Assembly (NCBI RefSeq): GCF_023051145.1
Contig: NZ_JALKFS010000005.1
Span: forward strand, 2,187,733-2,251,732
Reading direction: 5' to 3'
Length of the DNA stretch: 64,000 bases
From: Williamsia sp. DF01-3
GTDB lineage: Bacteria > Actinomycetota > Actinomycetes > Mycobacteriales > Mycobacteriaceae
In this document: piece by piece, positions 1 to 10,865 of the stretch
Position numbering within the stretch: the first letter of the stretch is position 1
Layout: each line of letters opens with the position of its first letter
Program-made: the position numbers and the translations under genes
Notes under the pieces: generated by a model
Seen by the model: only the letters and a program-made list of their open reading frames with translations
What the model was told of the DNA's origin: nothing
Databases searched by the model: none

Positions 1-351
1 TACGGGGTCCCCAGCGTCAAGGCGCGCTTCTTCGGAGAGGTCGGGCAGGCGGGAACCGTGGGGCGCAGCGTGTTCTGGCCCGAACCCAAGGTGGAATCCG
101 GACTCGTGCGGATCCGCCGGTACGCCCAGGCGCCGTGGCCGATCGACGAAGTGCATCGACGGCGGGTGTTCTCGGTGATCGATGCGGCTTTCGCCCAGCG
201 GCGCAAGACATTACGTGCCGCCCTCTCGGGACTCGCCGGTTCTGCCGCACAGGCGGAGAGCATGCTGGTCGCCGCCGGGATCGACCCTGGTCTGCGCGGT
301 GAGCGGCTGGCCATCGAGGACTACGTCGCGCTCGCCGCGCAGCTCGATTAG
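1..351 (+). CDS. rsmA: 16S rRNA dimethyladenosine transferase RsmA/KsgA, 3' part only
   Basis: The window opens inside this gene; 116 codons remain. RsmA dimethylates two adjacent adenines in the helix 45 loop of 16S rRNA during small-subunit maturation. The visible part carries the family's late motif [15 protein letters not shown] near the start and the helical C-terminal domain with [12 protein letters not shown]. The catalytic SAM-binding half lies upstream of the window. It stops one base before the ispE start, so the two genes are probably one transcript, as in mycobacteria. The identification is strong from the C-terminal motifs and from ispE following directly. Confidence 0.93.
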   Translation, partial: YGVPSVKARFFGEVGQAGTVGRSVFWPEPKVESGLVRIRRYAQAPWPIDEVHRRRVFSVIDAAFAQRRKTLRAALSGLAGSAAQAESMLVAAGIDPGLRGERLAIEDYVALAAQLD

Positions 352-1310
352 GTGGGCCGCATAGACTTGAACACCGTGTTGTCTGTCGTCCCACGCCCCG
401 TCACCGTTCGGGTGCCTGCCAAGGTGAATCTGCACCTGGGGGTGGGTTTGCCACGTCGTGACGGCTATCACGAATTGACCACCGTCTTCCAGGCGCTCTC
501 GCTGTCGGACACCATCTCGGTGGTCCCGGCCGACGCACTGTCGATCACCGTCACCGGCGACAGCGCCGGCGCGGTACCGCTCGATGCGACCAATCTCGCC
601 TGGCGCGCGGCGGAGCTGATGGCCCGGGTCGCCGGTCGCGAGCCCGCTGTCGCCATCAGCATCACCAAGGGGATTCCCGTCGCCGGGGGGATGGCCGGGG
701 GAAGCGCGGATGCCGCCGGGACGCTGGTGGCACTGGCACGTTTGTGGCGACTGGACATCGGTCGCGACAAGATGCGCGACCTCGCGGCCGAACTGGGCAG
801 CGACGTCCCGTTTGCGGTGCGGGGCGGTACCGCGCTCGGCACGGGGCGTGGCGAGAAATTGACCACCGTGCTCTCACGCGGCGAGTACCACTGGGTGCTG
901 GCCGTGGCCAAGGAAGGACTCAGTACCGCCGCCGTGTACCGCGAACTCGATCAACTCCGAAAGTCGTACTCCTCGGAAGAGGACGCCGGCACCTACACCG
1001 AATCGCCCGACGAACTCTTGCAGGCGCTGGCGTCGGGGGACCCCGCGCGCGTGGCGGCCTTGCTGCACAACGACATGCAACCGGCCGCGCTGTCCATGCG
1101 ACCGGCGCTACGCAGGACACTGCGCGCAGGCGTCGACGCCGGGGCGCTGGCCGGGATCGTGTCCGGCTCCGGACCGACCTGCGCGTTCCTGTGTGCCGAT
1201 GAGACGTCCGCCGTGACCACCGCCGCCGAGTTGTCGGGAGCCGGGGTGTGCCGCGCAGTCCGGACCGCGTCCGGACCGGTGGCCGGCGCACGCCTGATCG
1301 AAGGGGCCGC

Positions 1311-1314
<4 letters not shown>
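352..1314 (+). CDS. ispE: 4-diphosphocytidyl-2-C-methyl-D-erythritol kinase
   Basis: IspE is a GHMP kinase that phosphorylates the 2-hydroxyl of CDP-methylerythritol in the MEP (non-mevalonate) isoprenoid pathway. The N-terminus has [11 protein letters not shown], a substrate-side GHMP motif, and the glycine-rich ATP loop [15 protein letters not shown] lies around residues 105-120. The C-terminal [13 protein letters not shown] is the third GHMP motif. At 320 aa from the first GTG it is slightly long. A GTG at 376 would give 312 aa and fits mycobacterial N-termini better; neither start has an obvious ribosome-binding site. It lies between ksgA and an ABC-F gene with a 4-nt overlap, so translational coupling is likely. 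Confidence 0.95.
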
Positions 1315-3125
<1,811 letters not shown>

Positions 3126-3138
3126 GAAGGAGGAATCG

Positions 3139-4140
3139 ATGTCGTTCATCCGTACACAGGTCTCAGGTGGGGTCGGCGAGATCATCCTCGATCGCCCCAA
3201 GGCGCTCAATGCCCTGGACCAGACGATGGTGGACGACATGTTTCCCGTCCTCACGGCGTGGGCTGACGATCCGGCCATCGAACTCGTGCTGGTCACCTCG
3301 GCCAGCGACCGGGCATTCTGCGCAGGTGGCGACATCCGTGCGATCCGGGACGCCGCCGTTGCCGGCGACCACGCTTCTGTCACACGGTATTTCAGCGCAG
3401 AATACGAACTGGACCAGCTGATCGCCGAATACCCCAAGCCCTATGTCGCGCTGATCGACGGTGCAGCCATGGGTGGTGGACTCGGCATCAGCGTGCACGG
3501 TGAGGTTCGCGTGGTCAGTGAAAAGGCCATGATCGCAATGCCCGAGACAGCAATCGGGTTCATCCCGGACATCGGATCCACCTACTTCTTGCCGCGACTG
3601 CCTGCCGGCGTCGGGCTCTGGCTCGGTCTCACCGGCGCGCGGGTGCGTGGCGCGGACGCGGTGGCGCTCGGCCTGGCCACCCACTACGTGCCCAGCGATC
3701 TGTTCGGGGACCTGGCGGACGACATCCGCTCGGGAGTGCCGCTGGGTCAGGCGTTGTCAGGACGCGCGGAGCCCGTCACCGGGACCGAGTTGCCGCTGGC
3801 GAAGATCGCCGAGTACTTCAGCGACGACCCGATCGAGGCGATCGTGGGCGGGTTGCGCGGTGCCGTGGTGGACGAGTGGGCCACGGAGATGGTTGCCCTG
3901 CTCGACAAGGCGTCACCCACCAGCCTCGCCGTGACGGCTGCCATGATCGACCTCGGTAGCCGCTCAACGCTCGATCAGTGCCTCGAACGAGAGCTCAACG
4001 CCGCCGAACAGATCACCCGCACTCACGACTTCGCCGAAGGGGTTCGGGCCGTGCTGGTGGACAAGGATCGAAACCCGCGCTTCGACCCGGCCGACCTCGC
4101 CGATGTGGATCCAGCAGTGGTTGCCCGCATCGTCGGCTAG
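3139..4140 (+). CDS. 3-hydroxyisobutyryl-CoA hydrolase (enoyl-CoA hydratase superfamily)
   Basis: A crotonase-fold enzyme of 333 aa, longer than typical enoyl-CoA hydratases (about 260 aa) and the usual size for the ECH_2/HIBYL-CoA hydrolase group, which releases 3-hydroxyisobutyrate from its CoA ester in valine breakdown. The oxyanion-hole motif AFCAGGDIRAIRD and the segment MGGGLGISVHGEVRVV are visible, and the acid residue lies in MPETAIGFIPDIGSTYFLPR around residue 134-153, characteristic of this subgroup. The ATG at 3139 has a strong site (AAGGAGG) 7 bases upstream. It follows the ABC-F gene by 13 bases and probably ends that transcript. Confidence 0.88.
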   Translation: MSFIRTQVSGGVGEIILDRPKALNALDQTMVDDMFPVLTAWADDPAIELVLVTSASDRAFCAGGDIRAIRDAAVAGDHASVTRYFSAEYELDQLIAEYPKPYVALIDGAAMGGGLGISVHGEVRVVSEKAMIAMPETAIGFIPDIGSTYFLPRLPAGVGLWLGLTGARVRGADAVALGLATHYVPSDLFGDLADDIRSGVPLGQALSGRAEPVTGTELPLAKIAEYFSDDPIEAIVGGLRGAVVDEWATEMVALLDKASPTSLAVTAAMIDLGSRSTLDQCLERELNAAEQITRTHDFAEGVRAVLVDKDRNPRFDPADLADVDPAVVARIVG

Positions 4141-4258
4141 CGTCACCTGACCGGAGGTCGAGTCCGGCCCCGCAGCGGTGGGTTGTGACCATGCTGATTC
4201 TGGTCGACCTGGCCATTCGTACAGCGTGGTGACTTCCGGTGCCATACTCTCGACACCA

Positions 4259-4282
4259 CGAGTGGGTCATCTGACCCACTCG
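4259..4282. promoter_or_regulatory. Perfect 11+11 bp palindrome, candidate TetR operator
   Basis: The left arm CGAGTGGGTCA (4259-4269) is the exact reverse complement of TGACCCACTCG (4272-4282), with a 2-base centre. It sits 22 bases before the start of the TetR gene at 4305. Position and dyad symmetry fit an autoregulatory operator controlling the five-gene unit that follows. Binding is inferred. Confidence 0.6.
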
Positions 4283-4304
4283 CTCGGTGGCGAAAGGGTG
4301 GTCC

Positions 4305-4997
4305 GTGGCGAGGATGTCCGTGGAGACCCGCAGAGATCTGCTGGTCCAGGCAGCTTTCCGGGTGATCGCCGAGCACGGGGTCGAAGCCGCTACCACCCGG
4401 CGGATCAGCGCTGCTGCCTCGATGTCACTCGCCAGTTTCCACTACGCATTCGAATCGCGCGACGAACTACTCGCCGAGCTGGTGGCGCGTGGAACCTCTG
4501 ACGAACTCGCCACCTTCATCGCGCCCTTGAGTCCTCCGTCGCCGAGCCCTGAGTCAATTGGTTCTGGGCCTGTCGATTCCGGGCCGGACGAATCCGAGCG
4601 TCGCACCGAAGGTGCATCCGAATGGGTTCTGCCGGCCGACATCGGCGACCTCCTCAAAGCCGGGCTGATGTCGTATCTCGAGAGCATCATCGCCGACCCC
4701 GGGCGTGAATCGGCGATGATCACACTGGCGCAATATGCCAGGCGGACAGAAGGACTCGAGCACTTCGCGCAGCGCCTCTACGACCGGTACTACGAAATAG
4801 CGCAGACGACGCTGGAAGCGGCGGCCGAGGCGATGCATGTCGAATGGGCCACCGCGCCCAGCCATCTCGCACCGCTGGTGGTCGCGGCCACCGATGGTCT
4901 GACGTTGGCGTACCTCAGCACCGGCAACCGTGAGATCGCAGAGCGGATCATCGATGCCACCGTGACCATGTTGCGTTCACATCTGGTGTCGCCGTGA
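4305..4997 (+). CDS. TetR family transcriptional regulator
   Basis: 230 aa with an N-terminal TetR DNA-binding domain (residues about 9-55; VEAATTRRISAAASMSLASFHYAF, an HTH with the typical helix 3 and the following phenylalanine/tyrosine). The ligand-binding half has a proline/serine-rich insertion around residues 70-105. GTG 4305 was chosen because an AAAGGG lies 6 bases upstream; an upstream GTG (4287) and ATG 4314 are alternatives. It overlaps the MFS gene by 4 nt (GTGA) and is preceded by a perfect palindrome at 4259-4282, so it probably represses its own operon. The ligand is unknown; it may be the MFS substrate or a downstream enzyme substrate. Confidence 0.85.
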   Translation: MARMSVETRRDLLVQAAFRVIAEHGVEAATTRRISAAASMSLASFHYAFESRDELLAELVARGTSDELATFIAPLSPPSPSPESIGSGPVDSGPDESERRTEGASEWVLPADIGDLLKAGLMSYLESIIADPGRESAMITLAQYARRTEGLEHFAQRLYDRYYEIAQTTLEAAAEAMHVEWATAPSHLAPLVVAATDGLTLAYLSTGNREIAERIIDATVTMLRSHLVSP

Positions 4998-6247
4998 CCA
5001 TCACGACGCAGCCCAGGGTATCGAGACGGTGGGTGGCGCTGTTCGCGCTGGCCTGGGTGGGTATCTGGATGGCGCAGCTTGCGCCGTTCCAGTTGGCGCT
5101 GCCCGAACAGATCAATGACTGGCTGGGCGTGGGAGACGTACTGCAGCAGAGCAACTGGGAACGCAGCGTCACCACATTCGGAACGATCTCCGGGATGTCA
5201 GCGGTGTGCGCTCTGGTGGCGTTCCCGCTCGCCGGCGCCCTGAGTGACCGGACCACCGGACGATTCGGCCGCAGGCGCCCCTGGATCCTCGCCGGCACGG
5301 CGGTCTTCGCGGCCGCGCTTGTCATGCTGGGTCCGCAGCACACCTACTGGGGGCTGGCCCTCTTCTGGTGCCTGGCGCTGACCGGCTTCAGCATGGCCGC
5401 AGCGGCACTGACCGCACTGATCAGCGACCAGGTGCCCGTCCCGCAGCGCGGGGTGGTGTCGAGCTGGGTGTCGGCGCCGCAGGCGATCGGCACCATTGCC
5501 GGTATCGCTGTGCTCACCGCGGTGGGTGCACACTACGTCGCCGGGTATGCCTTGCTGGCGCTGTTGCTCGTCGTATTTGTTGTGCCCTTTGCCCTTTGGG
5601 TTCCTGATCCTCCCGTGCAATCGGTCGTGACACGGCGCCTCAGTGTGAGCGCGCTGTTCGCCGAGCTGTGGATCTCGCCGCGCGAACAACCGGACTTCGG
5701 CTGGACGCTACTGGGACGGGTGCTCGTCAACATCGGCAATGCGCTCGGGACATCGCTGTTGTTCTTCTACCTCCAGTTCGGGCTCGAGGTGTCCGAGCCC
5801 GAGGAGTCGCTGCTGGCTCTCACCGCGGTCTACATGGTGTTCGTCATCGCGGTCGCGGTCGGATCCGGCGCCCTGAGTGACCGGATCGGGAGGCGCAAGC
5901 CGTTTGTCCTCGTTGCCGGGGTGCTCCAAAGCGCTGCTGCACTCGTGATCGCGCTGGTTCCCGGCCTCGCCACGACAATCGTCGCGGCCGCATTGTTGGG
6001 CGCGGGATTCGGCTGCTTCCTCGCCGTCGACCAAGCGTTGGCCACGCAAGTGCTGCCCGACGCCGACCACTACGGAAAGGATCTGGGGATCATGAACATC
6101 GCGATGGCCGTGCCCCAAGCGCTGGGCCCGCTGCTCGGGGCCTTCATCGTCCACCTCACGTCCGGGTTCACCGGGCTGTTCGTCGCGTCGGCGTTCTTCG
6201 GGCTACTCGGCGGTCTGTCGGTGCTCCGGGTCAGGAGTGTGCGATGA
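4994..6247 (+). CDS. MFS transporter (sugar/glycoside-cation symporter type)
   Basis: 417 aa integral membrane protein with 12 predicted membrane segments in two bundles. Motif A copies are visible in each half: GALSDRTTGRFGRRRPWILAG (about residues 75-95) and GALSDRIGRRKPFVLVAG (about 293-310). The first resembles the GPH/SUC-type transporters, which carry the pattern DRTxGRFGRRRPW. These usually import glycosides or other small polar solutes with protons. The gene overlaps both the TetR gene and the next enzyme gene by 4 nt, which ties it to that pathway as uptake or efflux component. The substrate cannot be read from the sequence. Confidence 0.82.
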   Translation: MTITTQPRVSRRWVALFALAWVGIWMAQLAPFQLALPEQINDWLGVGDVLQQSNWERSVTTFGTISGMSAVCALVAFPLAGALSDRTTGRFGRRRPWILAGTAVFAAALVMLGPQHTYWGLALFWCLALTGFSMAAAALTALISDQVPVPQRGVVSSWVSAPQAIGTIAGIAVLTAVGAHYVAGYALLALLLVVFVVPFALWVPDPPVQSVVTRRLSVSALFAELWISPREQPDFGWTLLGRVLVNIGNALGTSLLFFYLQFGLEVSEPEESLLALTAVYMVFVIAVAVGSGALSDRIGRRKPFVLVAGVLQSAAALVIALVPGLATTIVAAALLGAGFGCFLAVDQALATQVLPDADHYGKDLGIMNIAMAVPQALGPLLGAFIVHLTSGFTGLFVASAFFGLLGGLSVLRVRSVR

Positions 6248-7503
6248 CCGAGCTCGGACTGGACGGAGCCGTGATGCGACCGGAGTGGCCGTGGGCGGCA
6301 GAACCCGAAACATATTGGCGTGCCATCGATCAGGCGGTGCGCGACCACGGTACGCCCGACGGGCCGGTGGCAGTACTCGAACTGACGGCGCTACGGCACA
6401 ACGTGGCAGATCTGCGTGCGCGAGCCGGCGGAGTGCCGATTCGGATCGCCTCCAAATCGTTGCGGGTGCGTTCGGTGATCAGTGAGATCTTGGCCGCCGA
6501 TGGCTTCGCCGGTGTATTGGCCTACGACGTCGCCGAAGCCCACTGGCTCGCCACTGCGGCAGCTGTGACCGACGTACTGGTGGGATACCCGACAGCCAAC
6601 TCGCATGCGATCGCGAAACTGTCGACGGACCCGGTGGCGGCCGAGAGGGTCACCCTCCTGGTCGATTCGGTGGACCACCTCGACCTCATCGCGCATGCAG
6701 TGCCACCGGGCGCTGCTGACGTCAGGGTCGCCATCGACGTCGACGCGTCCTACTCCTCCCGACTGCTCGGCCACATCGGTGTTCGGCGATCGCCGATTCG
6801 CACGGCCGCGCAAGCCAAACGGCTCGCGCATGAGGTGGCTGCGCGGCCTGGTGTGAGGTTGGTCGGAGTGATGTCGTACGAGGCCCAGGTGGCCGGTGTG
6901 GGCGATGCAATTCCGCGCAAGCGCTTGCGTAACAAGATGATCGCCGAGATGCAGCGGCGGTCGATGGCCGAGTTGATCGATCGGCGGGGACGGGTGGTCG
7001 ATGCCCTGCGCACCATCGCGGACCTCGAGTTCGTCAACGCCGGGGGGACCGGTTCGATCGAGGTCACCGCCACCGACCCGTCCATCACGGACATCGCTGC
7101 GGGTAGCGGTTTCTTCGGCGGCCACCTGTTCGACAACTATGCCTACTTCAAGCCGGCGCCGGCCATGTCCTTTGGTTTGTCGGTTGTTCGCGTCCCGGCG
7201 CGGGGCATCGTCACGTGCCTGGGCGGTGGGTGGGTGGCGTCAGGACCGCCGGCCCGGGACCGGTTGCCGCTGCCGGTGTGGCCGGCGGGACTCGACTACC
7301 TGCCGCGCGAGGCGGCCGGGGAAGTACAGACGCCACTGACCGGCAAGGCCGCACAACAGATGCGGGTCGGCGACCGGGTGTGGATGCGGCACACCAAGTC
7401 CGGCGAACTTAGTGAACACGTCAACTCGATCCTCGTGGTCGACGGCGGCAGGGTGGTCGGTGAACTGCCGACCTATCGCGGCGAAGGGAAGTGCTTTCTG
7501 TGA
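6244..7503 (+). CDS. PLP fold-type III enzyme, D-threonine aldolase / D-serine dehydratase-like
   Basis: 419 aa with an alanine-racemase-type N-terminal barrel and a C-terminal D-serine-dehydratase-like domain. The probable Schiff-base lysine is Lys71 in RIASKSLR. GGTGSIEVTATD and AAGSGFFGGHLFDNY are phosphate-binding/strand motifs of this family, and RHTKSGELSEHVNS near the C-terminus carries the histidine expected for the metal site, though the second metal ligand of characterised members is not obvious. Such enzymes cleave or dehydrate beta-hydroxy-alpha-amino compounds using PLP and a divalent metal. It overlaps its neighbours by 4 nt on both sides. The actual substrate is unknown; proximity to a ceramidase makes amino-alcohol chemistry one possibility. 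Confidence 0.75.
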   Translation: MTELGLDGAVMRPEWPWAAEPETYWRAIDQAVRDHGTPDGPVAVLELTALRHNVADLRARAGGVPIRIASKSLRVRSVISEILAADGFAGVLAYDVAEAHWLATAAAVTDVLVGYPTANSHAIAKLSTDPVAAERVTLLVDSVDHLDLIAHAVPPGAADVRVAIDVDASYSSRLLGHIGVRRSPIRTAAQAKRLAHEVAARPGVRLVGVMSYEAQVAGVGDAIPRKRLRNKMIAEMQRRSMAELIDRRGRVVDALRTIADLEFVNAGGTGSIEVTATDPSITDIAAGSGFFGGHLFDNYAYFKPAPAMSFGLSVVRVPARGIVTCLGGGWVASGPPARDRLPLPVWPAGLDYLPREAAGEVQTPLTGKAAQQMRVGDRVWMRHTKSGELSEHVNSILVVDGGRVVGELPTYRGEGKCFL

Positions 7504-8801
7504 CGGCGGTGTGGCGGAACTGGGGCCGGACGGAATCGGTGAACCCCGCCGAGGTGGTGACGCCACGAGGCACCGATGAGGTTGCCGATGTGGTGGCGAG
7601 AGCTCGCACCAACGGTGTGACCGTCAAGGCCGTGGGGTCGGGACACAGCTTCAGTGCCATTGCGATTGCTCCAGAGATTCAGCTGGACATGTCAGGGCAA
7701 CGCGGACTCGTCGCCGTCGACACGGCCACGGGCCGGGCGACACTGCGAGCTGGTACCACCTTGCGCGAGATCCCTGGTCTTCTCGCGCCGTACGGGTTGG
7801 CCATGGCGAACCTCGGCGACGTGGATGCCCAGACCATCTCAGGTGCAACATCGACGGGGACCCATGGCACCGGCCTGCGCCACGGTGGGATCAGCACACA
7901 GATCACCGCAGTGCAGTTGGTCACGGGCAACGGTGACGTCCGAACAGTGGATACCTCCGAGCCCCAACTGCTTTCGGCCGCCGCACTCGGGCTCGGTGCA
8001 CTCGGTGTGATCACCGAGGTCACACTGCAGTGTGTACCCGCATTCACCCTGCGCGCCCAGGAAGGTCCGGAGCAGGTGGACGACGTCATCGACTCGTTCC
8101 TCGAGAAGGTCGCGCTCCACGACCACTACGAGTTCTACTGGTTCCCGCACACCGGTTTCGCACTGACGAAGACCAACACCAGGCTTCCCCTTGACACACC
8201 CAGGTCCGGCCCGGGCGTGGTCCGGCGGTTGATCGACGACGAGGTCGTGAGCAACGGGCTGTTTCGCGTCACCTGTGAGGTCGGGGCCCGCTTTCCTTCG
8301 GCGGTTCCGAGGATCAATTCACTGGCCGGGAACGCTTTGTCGGCTCGGACCTACACGGATGCATCGACCAAGGTCTTCGTCTCACCTCGTCGGGTTCGAT
8401 TCCGGGAGATGGAATACGCGATCCCGCTGGACCGGGTACCGCAGGCGCTGAACGAGGTACGCGACATGATCAACCGGCGAGGGTTCAGGGTCAGCTTCCC
8501 GATCGAGGTTCGTGCGGCGGCCGCGGACGACCTCATGCTGTCGACGGCGAGTGGACGGGACAGTGGGTACGTCGCCGTCCACCGGTATCACGCAGACCCG
8601 GTGGACGGTTACTTCGACGAGGTCGAACGGATCATGGCCGACCACGGTGGGCGCCCCCATTGGGGGAAGATGCACACCCGCGACGCTCGTCACCTCCGGT
8701 CGGTGTATCCGCGGTTCGGCGAGTTTCTCAGTGTGCGTGAGGAACTCGATCCCGATCGAGTGTTTGTCAACCCCTACCTCGCGTCGGTACTCGGCGACTG
8801 A
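7500..8801 (+). CDS. FAD-linked oxidase, D-arabinono-1,4-lactone/L-gulonolactone oxidase-like
   Basis: 433 aa two-domain flavoprotein of the VAO/PCMH class with a C-terminal ALO domain. VKAVGSGHSFSAIA (His49) is the FAD-binding loop where aldonolactone oxidases attach flavin covalently. DAQTISGATSTGTHGTG is the second FAD motif, and the C-terminus HWGKMHTRDARHLRSVYPRF matches the substrate-side motif of the ALO family. It would oxidise a sugar lactone or polyol with O2 or another acceptor. The start is GTG 7500, overlapping the previous stop (GTGA). Family assignment is firm, substrate inferred only loosely; alditol oxidase is an alternative. Confidence 0.8.
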   Translation: MTAVWRNWGRTESVNPAEVVTPRGTDEVADVVARARTNGVTVKAVGSGHSFSAIAIAPEIQLDMSGQRGLVAVDTATGRATLRAGTTLREIPGLLAPYGLAMANLGDVDAQTISGATSTGTHGTGLRHGGISTQITAVQLVTGNGDVRTVDTSEPQLLSAAALGLGALGVITEVTLQCVPAFTLRAQEGPEQVDDVIDSFLEKVALHDHYEFYWFPHTGFALTKTNTRLPLDTPRSGPGVVRRLIDDEVVSNGLFRVTCEVGARFPSAVPRINSLAGNALSARTYTDASTKVFVSPRRVRFREMEYAIPLDRVPQALNEVRDMINRRGFRVSFPIEVRAAAADDLMLSTASGRDSGYVAVHRYHADPVDGYFDEVERIMADHGGRPHWGKMHTRDARHLRSVYPRFGEFLSVREELDPDRVFVNPYLASVLGD

Positions 8802-8819
8802 ACAAACGGATCGGTGACC

Positions 8820-10865
8820 ATGAAGTTCGACGGACCAGAAGTCTCCCGACGCCGCGTTCTCGGCGGCGCCGCTGCGACCACCGTGGCGGTCGGTGCCTCT
8901 CGAGTGCTCGGTTCCGCACAAGCGGGGGCCGCACCGGCGCAGACCGGCTATCTCGTGGGAGCCGGACGTTCCGACATGACGGGCGCGGTGGCAGGCCAAG
9001 GAATGATGGGCTACTCCCAGCCCCAGCAGGTCGCCGCGGGACTGCACATGCGTTATCACGCAAGGGCATACATCATCGCAGACAGTGCCTCGGGTCAGCG
9101 GGTGGTCTTCGTGACGGCTGACTCCTCGTGCCTGTTCGAGTCGATCCACATCGGAGTGCTGGTCAAGCTGCGGGCACGGTACGGCGATCTGTACACCGAG
9201 AAGAACGTCAACCTCAACGCCACCCACAACCACAACTCGTGTGGTGGTACCGCATGGGACTACGCGTATACGTTGGCCGCGTTCGGCTTCAAAAAGAACT
9301 CCTACGACGCGGAGGTCAACGGGATATTTGCCGCGATCTGCCGCGCACACGACTCTCTTGCACCCGGCACGGTGAAGCTCGGGCGAACCGAGCTGCACAA
9401 TGCGAGCGCGCAGCGTTCGAGAATCGCCTTCGATCTGAACCCGCCCCATGACAAGAATGCGTTCCCCGACGCCATCGACCCAGCAGTGACCGTGCTCCGG
9501 CTGGCGCAGGCAGGCAAGGACATCGGCGTGATCACCTGGTTCTCCACGCACGGAACCTCGATCGCCGACCACAATCGCCTGATCACGGTGGACAACAAGG
9601 GTTATGCCAGCCACCGATGGGAGAGTGATGAGCCGGGCGTGATCGCGGCGTTCCCGCAGACCAATGCCGGAGACATGACCCCGAACCTCGATCTGGTGCC
9701 GTTCAGTCCATCTGGACCCACGCCCGACAACCGGGCCAATTGCGCCATCATCGGTGAGCGTCAATATCAGGCGGGCCGTGAGGCATCCCGCTCTGCCTCG
9801 CCGATGACTCGCACCGGGGTGGAATCTGTGGTGCACTACGTCGACTTCTCCGACGTCGCCATCGACGGTACGTACACCCCAGATGGGAAGCCGGCGCGCA
9901 CCAGCCCGGCGATGATGGGCGCCGGCGCGGTGGCAACCAGCTCGGAAGACAACTTCGAACAGCCCTTGCCGTTCTTCTATGAGGGGCAGGTCAATCCGTT
10001 GGTGGCCGCGGTGGGTGGGCTCGACGCCGAGGTGTCGCCATGGGTGCGAGACGCGCAGGCTCCCAAGCTCATCGCGTTTCCGTTGGGGCTGCTCCCACCG
10101 TGGCCATGGATACCTCAGATCATGCCGGTCCAGATCATCCGGATAGGCGATCTCGTGCTTGCGGCTGCCCCTGCCGAGTTCACCATCGTCTCAGGGCTCC
10201 GCGTACGGCAAGTGGTGGCACATGCCTTGCAGATCTCGGCGGACAACGTACTGCTGCAGGGCTTCGCCAACGGATACAGCCAGTACGTCACCACCCCGGA
10301 AGAGTATGTGTCACAGCAGTACGAGGGTGGGGAGACGCAATTCGGCCGGTGGACACTGCCGGCGTACATGCAGAGTTTCGACGCCCTCGCCGGGGCCATG
10401 GCGAGGGGTTCCGATCTCGGACGGGGACCGGCGCCGCTGAACAAATCCGGCATCCAACCGGATCTCGTGCCGCCTCCACCTCCGGACGTCCCGATCGCGG
10501 GGCACCGTTTCGGAGAAGTACTGAGGGGTCCTGAGCCTCGTTATCGAGGCGCGAGCACGGTGGCCGTGGAGTTCGTCGGCGCCCACCCCAACAACAATCT
10601 CCGTACGTCAGATACCTATGTCGAAGTGCAACAGTGGACGGCCGGGACGTGGGACCGGGTCTACGACGACAACGCATGGTCGACCGAGATGCATTGGGCG
10701 CGACCGGTCAACAGTACCGACACCTCGGTGATCACCGTCCTGTGGAACATTCCTGCCGGGACGGCCGGCAGGTTCCGCATCCGCTACTTCGGCGACTCGA
10801 AGAATTCGGAGGGCACGATCACCGGCTTCACCGGTACATCGGCGGCTTTCGACGTCTCGCGTTAG
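8820..10865 (+). CDS. Secreted neutral/alkaline ceramidase-like hydrolase with Tat signal
   Basis: 681 aa. The N-terminus carries a twin-arginine signal (SRRRVLGGAAATTVAVGA) with a likely cleavage after AQAGA, so the mature enzyme is exported folded. The body matches neutral ceramidase, a zinc amidase that splits ceramide into sphingosine and fatty acid: GAGRSDMTG at the start, a histidine cluster NATHNHNSCGG, WFSTHGTS, and the position of the family's GDVSPN motif. Here that motif reads GDMTPN, so the conserved serine is a threonine. The C-terminal 170 residues form the usual Ig-like domain. ATG 8820 and GTG 8814 are both possible starts, 12-18 bases after the previous gene. It ends the five-gene unit and overlaps the convergent lipoprotein gene by 4 nt. 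Confidence 0.82.
   Translation: MKFDGPEVSRRRVLGGAAATTVAVGASRVLGSAQAGAAPAQTGYLVGAGRSDMTGAVAGQGMMGYSQPQQVAAGLHMRYHARAYIIADSASGQRVVFVTADSSCLFESIHIGVLVKLRARYGDLYTEKNVNLNATHNHNSCGGTAWDYAYTLAAFGFKKNSYDAEVNGIFAAICRAHDSLAPGTVKLGRTELHNASAQRSRIAFDLNPPHDKNAFPDAIDPAVTVLRLAQAGKDIGVITWFSTHGTSIADHNRLITVDNKGYASHRWESDEPGVIAAFPQTNAGDMTPNLDLVPFSPSGPTPDNRANCAIIGERQYQAGREASRSASPMTRTGVESVVHYVDFSDVAIDGTYTPDGKPARTSPAMMGAGAVATSSEDNFEQPLPFFYEGQVNPLVAAVGGLDAEVSPWVRDAQAPKLIAFPLGLLPPWPWIPQIMPVQIIRIGDLVLAAAPAEFTIVSGLRVRQVVAHALQISADNVLLQGFANGYSQYVTTPEEYVSQQYEGGETQFGRWTLPAYMQSFDALAGAMARGSDLGRGPAPLNKSGIQPDLVPPPPPDVPIAGHRFGEVLRGPEPRYRGASTVAVEFVGAHPNNNLRTSDTYVEVQQWTAGTWDRVYDDNAWSTEMHWARPVNSTDTSVITVLWNIPAGTAGRFRIRYFGDSKNSEGTITGFTGTSAAFDVSR

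Noticed and set aside
8382-9836. A 484-codon minus-strand frame opposite the flavoprotein and ceramidase genes
   Set aside because: Composition is Arg/His/Val-rich without motifs and both plus-strand genes are clear.
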